Below, one piece after another: positions 58,299-64,000 of a stretch of DNA of 64,000 bases. The stretch is from NCBI RefSeq assembly GCF_002356355.1, contig NZ_AP018052.1, positions 1 to 64,000 on the forward strand, given 5' to 3'. Numbering within the stretch: the stretch's first letter is position 1; every line of letters begins with the position of its first letter. The notes beneath the pieces are model-generated. The model worked only from the letters and a program-made list of their open reading frames with translations. It made no database searches and had not been told where the DNA came from. Source of the stretch: Thiohalobacter thiocyanaticus (lineage in GTDB: Bacteria > Pseudomonadota > Gammaproteobacteria > Thiohalobacterales > Thiohalobacteraceae). Made by a program: the position numbers and the translations under genes.

Positions 58299-58919
58299 TC
58301 AGGACTCGACCGGCTCGGACTCCTCCAGCAGCGCCTCCACCCGCGCCAGCCCGGCGCGTTCCATCGGCCGGCTGTCGATGGGCGAGCGCGGCGGCTGGCG
58401 GATACCCTCTTCCGGGAAGATCGCCGCCTCGATCGGCACCTCGCCGGCCATGAACCGCACCACCGGCACGGTATGCTGCTCGTCGCGGCCGAAGCGGAAC
58501 CGGCGCTGCCCCTCTTCGAACGGCAGCTGGTTCTCCATCAGGTAGAGGAACACCTCCTCGGGGGTGGCCGCGAACAGATGCAGATTGACGTCCGAGTGCT
58601 TGTCGGCGGTGCCACTCAGCACCGAGCCGGTCAGCCGCGGACGAAAGCGGGCGAAAAAGCTCATCGCCTGCACCGCGGCGCGGCGCAGGGCCTGCAGGTG
58701 CAGCGGCTGTTCGTCACGCTGGAACAGCGACTGGTAGCTCACCAGTTCGGCCTCGATCTCGGTGTTGCGCGGCATGTTGCGGGTATCGGGCGCGCCCAGG
58801 CGCTCGGCCGCCTTGCGCTTGGCGGCGCCATAATCGCGCACCCCTTCGGTGGCGATCAGGCGCGCCGCTTCCTGGGCGATGCGCTGGCGCATCTGTTGAT
58901 CGCGGGTCGAGTGTCGCAT
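58299..58919 (-). CDS. Nucleotidyltransferase-like protein of unknown function
   Basis: The 206-residue protein has a helical N-terminus (IATEGVRDYGAAKRKAAERL) and LTGSVLSGTADKHSDVNLHL, which looks like the GS...SDxD/N site of nucleotidyltransferases, though the second acidic residue is Asn. A beta-rich C-terminus follows. It is conserved-looking but I do not recognise a named family. It lies between the malic enzyme and mrcA. Confidence 0.7.
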   Translation of the reverse strand: MRHSTRDQQMRQRIAQEAARLIATEGVRDYGAAKRKAAERLGAPDTRNMPRNTEIEAELVSYQSLFQRDEQPLHLQALRRAAVQAMSFFARFRPRLTGSVLSGTADKHSDVNLHLFAATPEEVFLYLMENQLPFEEGQRRFRFGRDEQHTVPVVRFMAGEVPIEAAIFPEEGIRQPPRSPIDSRPMERAGLARVEALLEESEPVES

Positions 58920-58959
58920 CCCGTGCTCCCCCCTGTGGTGTTATGGCCCAGGGCCTGTT

Positions 58960-61398
58960 CTAGAACAACGGCTCAACCGTTTCGGCCTGCGGATCGCCCC
59001 CGTCTTCACTGACCGCATCCTGGCGGCTGTAGCGGGTCGGCACCTGCTCCTGGCGGAAGGTCTCGAAGATGGCACCGTCCCGGCCGCTCGGCGCCAGCAG
59101 GCCGGTAACCGGATCGATGCGCACCGTCACCAGCCCGGACGGCGGATCCCGGCGCTGTTCGGGTATGCCCTCGAGCGCGCTGCGCATGTAGTCGATCCAC
59201 ATCGGCAGGGCGGCGCGGCCGCCGGTCTCGCCCCGACCCAGGGGTTCCAGTTCGTCGAAGCCGACCCAGGCAATGCTGACCAGCCCGGGGACGAAGCCGC
59301 AGAACCAGGCGTCGCGCTGGTCATTGGTGGTGCCGGTCTTGCCGCGCAGATCCCCGCGGCCCAGCTGCAGCGCCCGGCGGCCGGTGCCGCGCTTGACCAC
59401 GTCCTGCAGCAGGCTGTTCATCAACCAGCTGTTGCGCGGCTCCAGCACCCGTTCGGCCCGGGGCGGGGGCGGCGGTTCGGGCGGACCGACCAGAACGGCA
59501 TCGATGCCCTCCGGCGCCGGCCCGGCCTCAGCCGCGTCCTCGCCCCCGTCCCCGGCTGCGCAGTCCCGGCACACCGTCGGCGGACGAGCCTGGTACACCG
59601 TCTCGCCGTCGGCATCCAGGATGCGCTCGATGAAATAGGGTTCGATGCGATAGCCACCGTTGGCGAACACGGCATAGCCGCGCGCCATCTGCAGCGGGGT
59701 CACGCTGCCGCTGCCCAGGGCCAGGGACAGGTTGGCGGGCAATTGGTCGGCCTCGAAGCCGTAGCGTTTCACGAAGTCGATGGCATAACGCACACCGATA
59801 TCCTGCAGCAGCCGGATCGAGACCAGGTTGCGCGAGTGGGTCAGTGCCTCGCGCAGACGGGTCGGGCCGTAGAAGCGGCCGCTGTAGTTCTCCGGCCGCC
59901 AGTGCGCCTCCAGGCCCGGATCGTCGAACACCACCGGTGCGTCGTTGATGATGGTGGCGGCGGTGAAGCCCTTGTCCAGGGCGGCGGAATAGATGAAGGG
60001 CTTGAAGCTCGAACCGGGCTGGCGCCGGGCCTGGACCGCGCGATTGAACTTGGAGCGGAAGTAATCCAGACCGCCGACCAGGGCCAGGATGGCGCCGTCA
60101 TCGGGCCGCAGCGAAACCAGCGCGCCCTCGACCGCGGGCAGCTGCGCCAGCCGCCAGCCCGCCCCGGCTTCCTGCAGGCGCACGATGTCACCCGGCTGAA
60201 CCACATCGGCCGCAGCCGTCGGGGCCTTGCCACGGCGGTCATGACTGAGATAGGACCGGGCCCATTCGATGCCGTCCCACGCCACTGTCACCTCGCGGCC
60301 ATCCGCGAGCAGGGCCGTGAAGGCCTGCTCCTCCAGCGCCAGCACCACCGCCGGGGCCAGCCCGGCCAGTGTGCCGTAGTCGTCGAGCGCCTCGTATGCC
60401 GCCTCGGCCGGTGCCGTCTCCGGCAGACTCACCCGCCCTTCGGCACCGCGGTAGCCGTGGCGCTGGTCGTATTCCATCAGCGCCGCTCGCAATGCCCGGC
60501 TCGCGGCCCGCTGGCGGCTCGAATCCAGGGTGGTCCGCACCTGGTAGCCCTCGGTATAGGCCCCTTCCCCATAGCGCTCGACCATGTGTGCGCGGACCAT
60601 CTCGGCCACATAGGCGGCCTCCAGCTCACTGGATCGGGCATGCACCCGGGCACTGATCGGCGCGGTCAGGGCCTGGCGGTACTGCTCGGCGTCGATATGG
60701 CCCAGGGTATACATCCGCCCCAGCACATAGGTGCGGCGCTGCTCGGCCCGCAGCGGGTTGGACACCGGATTGTCGCGCGACGGCGCCTTGGGCAGGCCCG
60801 CGATCATCGCCATCTGCGCCAGGCTCAATTCCTCCAGTGGCACGCCATAGTAGATCTGCGCCGCCGCCCCCACCCCGTAGGCGCGCTGACCGAGATAGAT
60901 CTTGTTCAGATACAGTTCCAGGATCTGCTGCTTGGACAACTCGCGCTCGATCTTCAGCGCCAGAAAGATCTCGGTGAGCTTGCGCAGATAGGTCTTTTCA
61001 CTGCTGAGAAAGAAGTTGCGCGCCACCTGCATGGTGATGGTGCTGCCGCCCTGGCGCTTCTCGCCGGTGCGCAGCAACTCGAACGCGGCCCGCAGCAGAC
61101 CCTGATAGTCCACCCCGGGATGCTTGAAGAAACGGTCGTCCTCGGCGGCCAGGAAGGCCTGGATCAACGGCTGCGGCAGCTGTTCGTAGGTCACCGGAAT
61201 CCGCCGTTTCTCGCCGTACTCGGCGATCAGCTGGTCATCGGCGCTGTAGATCCGCAGCGGCACCTGGAATTGCACGTCCCGCAACGCTTCAACGGAGGGC
61301 AGCTGGGGAGTGATATAAAAATAAAGGCCAGCGGCAAGCACCAGACCCGCCATCGCGAGGCCCAGCGTCCCGTACAACAAGAAACGCATAATCTTCAT
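58960..61398 (-). CDS. mrcA: Penicillin-binding protein 1A
   Basis: The 812-residue class A PBP has one N-terminal helix, the GT51 transglycosylase domain (EDDRFFKHPGVD and RQGGSTITMQVARNFFLS), an OB-like insert, and the transpeptidase domain with the SxxK serine in GSSFKPFIY and KTGTTNDQRDAWF. It polymerises and cross-links peptidoglycan. It is divergent from pilM, a fixed pattern in gammaproteobacteria. Confidence 0.96.
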   Translation of the reverse strand: MKIMRFLLYGTLGLAMAGLVLAAGLYFYITPQLPSVEALRDVQFQVPLRIYSADDQLIAEYGEKRRIPVTYEQLPQPLIQAFLAAEDDRFFKHPGVDYQGLLRAAFELLRTGEKRQGGSTITMQVARNFFLSSEKTYLRKLTEIFLALKIERELSKQQILELYLNKIYLGQRAYGVGAAAQIYYGVPLEELSLAQMAMIAGLPKAPSRDNPVSNPLRAEQRRTYVLGRMYTLGHIDAEQYRQALTAPISARVHARSSELEAAYVAEMVRAHMVERYGEGAYTEGYQVRTTLDSSRQRAASRALRAALMEYDQRHGYRGAEGRVSLPETAPAEAAYEALDDYGTLAGLAPAVVLALEEQAFTALLADGREVTVAWDGIEWARSYLSHDRRGKAPTAAADVVQPGDIVRLQEAGAGWRLAQLPAVEGALVSLRPDDGAILALVGGLDYFRSKFNRAVQARRQPGSSFKPFIYSAALDKGFTAATIINDAPVVFDDPGLEAHWRPENYSGRFYGPTRLREALTHSRNLVSIRLLQDIGVRYAIDFVKRYGFEADQLPANLSLALGSGSVTPLQMARGYAVFANGGYRIEPYFIERILDADGETVYQARPPTVCRDCAAGDGGEDAAEAGPAPEGIDAVLVGPPEPPPPPRAERVLEPRNSWLMNSLLQDVVKRGTGRRALQLGRGDLRGKTGTTNDQRDAWFCGFVPGLVSIAWVGFDELEPLGRGETGGRAALPMWIDYMRSALEGIPEQRRDPPSGLVTVRIDPVTGLLAPSGRDGAIFETFRQEQVPTRYSRQDAVSEDGGDPQAETVEPLF

Positions 61399-61529
61399 AA
61401 GATATGGAAATAACAGGGGAGTGTGATTCCCGTCTCAGCTTGTTCACGCCATAGACCCGTCACTATAAAGGAAATCAGGTTGGTTCCGATACCCTGATTC
61501 GACACCTGAAGGCGCAGCCAGAACTTTTG

Positions 61530-61558
61530 TTGACAAACAGTTGGGGTTCCCTTCTAAT
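61530..61558 (+). promoter_or_regulatory. Sigma-70 promoter of the pilMNOP operon
   Basis: TTGACA at 61530-61535 is a perfect -35 box. After 17 bases comes TCTAAT at 61553-61558, five of six matches to TATAAT. The pilM GTG is about 60 bases on. Confidence 0.8.
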
Positions 61559-61599
61559 GCAAGAGTCGATGTTTTAGGCGCAAGCTCAGGATAAAATAA

Positions 61600-62697
<1,098 letters not shown>

Positions 62698-62714
62698 AGG
62701 GGGAGCACAAGGAA

Positions 62715-63293
62715 ATGGCACGCATCAATCTATTACCCTGGCGCGAGGAACTGCGCGCTCAGCAGCAGAAGGACTTCGTGGTCCAGGTGGTGCTGGCCGC
62801 CGTGTTCGGCGCCGCCATCTGGGGGCTGTGGCACATGCAGATGGCCCAGACCATCGAGAACCAGAACAGCCGCAATGGTTTCCTCCAGGCCGAGATCAAG
62901 AAACTGGACAAGGAAATCAAGGAAATCAACGATCTCGAAAAGACCAAGGCCAACCTGCTGGCACGCATGAACGTGATCCAGGAACTGCAGAGCAACCGCC
63001 CCATGAGCGTCCACCTGATGGACGAACTGGTGCGCACCCTGCCCGAAGGCGTGCATCTGACCAGGCTGCAGCAGAGCGAAACCAAGCTCAGCATCGACGG
63101 CGTGGCCCAGTCCAATGCGCGGGTCTCGGCCTACATGCGCAACATCGATGCCTCTGACTGGCTCGCCAATCCGGGGCTGCAGGTCATTGAGACCAGGAAG
63201 CAGGAACGCTCCCGCTCCGCCGAGTTCACCCTCACGGCGAAGCAGAAGAACGCCGACGCGGAAGCCAACAAGGATGCCGGGGGTGATTCATGA
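62715..63293 (+). CDS. pilN: Type IV pilus assembly protein PilN
   Basis: The 192-residue protein starts MARINLLPWREELRAQQQK, the PilM-binding motif, followed by one helix (VVLAAVFGAAIWGLWHM), a coiled coil and a periplasmic domain. It pairs with PilO. The stop overlaps pilO. Confidence 0.95.
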   Translation: MARINLLPWREELRAQQQKDFVVQVVLAAVFGAAIWGLWHMQMAQTIENQNSRNGFLQAEIKKLDKEIKEINDLEKTKANLLARMNVIQELQSNRPMSVHLMDELVRTLPEGVHLTRLQQSETKLSIDGVAQSNARVSAYMRNIDASDWLANPGLQVIETRKQERSRSAEFTLTAKQKNADAEANKDAGGDS

Positions 63294-63907
63294 ACCTGGA
63301 TCTGAGCAAGATCAATGAACTCGACTTCAGCAACATACACAACTGGCCGCTGCCGGCGCGCATCTTCGTCATTGTGTTGGTGGCCGTGGCCGTGGCCTTC
63401 CTCGGTTACTGGTTCGACATCAAGGACCAGCAGGCCAACCTGCAGAAGGTCGAGCGCAAGGAACAGGAACTGAAGTCCGAGTTCGAGACCAAGGCGGCCA
63501 AGGCGGCCAATCTCGAGGCCTACAAGCAGCAGCTCGAAGAGATGCGCCAGAGCTTCGGTACCATGCTGCGCCAGCTGCCGAACAAGACCGAGGTCGCCGA
63601 ACTGCTGGTCGATGTCTCCCAGACCGGCCTGGCCAGCGGCCTCGAGTTCGAACTGTTCAAACCCGAGAACGAGATCCCCAGGGATTTCTATGCCGAACTG
63701 CCCATCAGCATCCGCGTACGCGGCAGCTATCACGAGTTCGGCAACTTCGTCAGCGGCGTGGCCGCGCTGCCCCGCATCGTCACCATTCATGACATCGGCA
63801 TTGCGCCGTCCAAGGATGGGCAGGAAAGCCAGGGCCAGCTGATCATGGAACTGACGGCCAAGACCTATCGCTACCTGGACGAGGATGAAGAGGAGGCGGG
63901 CAAGTGA
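63290..63907 (+). CDS. pilO: Type IV pilus assembly protein PilO
   Basis: The 205-residue protein has a short cytoplasmic start (MNLDLSKINELDFSNIHNWP), one helix (ARIFVIVLVAVAVAFLGYW), a coiled coil and the PilO core with YAELPISIRVRGSYHEFGNF. It forms the alignment complex with PilN. Confidence 0.95.
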   Translation: MNLDLSKINELDFSNIHNWPLPARIFVIVLVAVAVAFLGYWFDIKDQQANLQKVERKEQELKSEFETKAAKAANLEAYKQQLEEMRQSFGTMLRQLPNKTEVAELLVDVSQTGLASGLEFELFKPENEIPRDFYAELPISIRVRGSYHEFGNFVSGVAALPRIVTIHDIGIAPSKDGQESQGQLIMELTAKTYRYLDEDEEEAGK

Positions 63908-64000
63908 AATTGACTATGGAACGCCCCGCCCGGATTGCCTGGCTGCTGAGTGTATCCGCACTGGTTGCCGCCTGCAGCGGCGGCCAGACCGATGATCTGC
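63904..64000 (+). CDS. pilP: Type IV pilus lipoprotein PilP, 5' end only
   Basis: A GTG overlapping the pilO stop opens a frame with a signal peptide and a lipobox (LVAAC), then SGGQTDDL at the window edge. PilP links PilNO to the PilQ secretin. The gene is cut by the window end. Confidence 0.9.
   Translation, partial: MKLTMERPARIAWLLSVSALVAACSGGQTDDL

Overview
The window reads as one chromosomal segment of a high-GC gammaproteobacterium, probably a sulfur-metabolising member of the Chromatiales or a relative. The evidence is gene content and gene order: bioBFHCD, spoT-rpoZ-gmk-yicC, ubiC-ubiA, and malic enzyme next to mrcA divergent from pilMNOP. No rRNA, tRNA or CRISPR array was recognised.

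Positions 1-7.7 kb hold a minus-strand redox and sulfur locus. Its genes resemble the Ext (extHIJK) outer-membrane electron-conduit and selenite/tellurite locus known from Geobacter: a rhodanese lipoprotein, a pentaheme and a triheme cytochrome c, a small ExtJ-like protein and a porin cut by the window edge. Directly upstream on the same strand lie a YeeE/YedE transporter, two TusA-like sulfur carriers and three small DsrE-like proteins. A divergent 2-Cys peroxiredoxin with its own promoter and terminator follows.

Positions 8.7-13.2 kb are accessory and partly AT-rich. They hold a BrnTA toxin-antitoxin pair and three integron-type attC sites with no integrase in the window. The cassettes carry a DUF6933 gene, a PD-(D/E)XK-like gene and a two-gene unit of a SLATT (DUF4231) membrane protein plus a ThsB-like TIR protein. 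An IS91-type transposase ends inside the outermost attC. The TIR/SLATT cassette is the best candidate for a little-described system, probably phage defence.

Positions 13.2-29.7 kb are respiratory: a complete ccoNOQPGHI set for cbb3 oxidase, then cyoE, a SCO-like protein, surf1, a DUF2909 protein, coxC, ctaG, an unlisted 39-residue membrane protein, coxA and coxB. CoxB carries a cytochrome c domain (caa3-type) and a one-base frameshift near its end.

Positions 30-46.8 kb hold biotin synthesis, comF, DUF2189 and DUF2062 membrane proteins, a truncated haemoglobin, ubiA-ubiC, recG, ridA, spoT, rpoZ, gmk and yicC. Positions 47-64 kb hold a kinase/phosphatase pair, rph, rdgB, hemW, a zinc-ribbon protein, rof, rimO, rpmE, a secreted nuclease, an M48 protease lipoprotein, malic enzyme, a nucleotidyltransferase-like protein, mrcA and pilMNO with the start of pilP. 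Several families of palindromic repeats sit between these genes. All coordinates, reading frames and motifs were read by eye; family names come from recognition of the sequences, not from searches.
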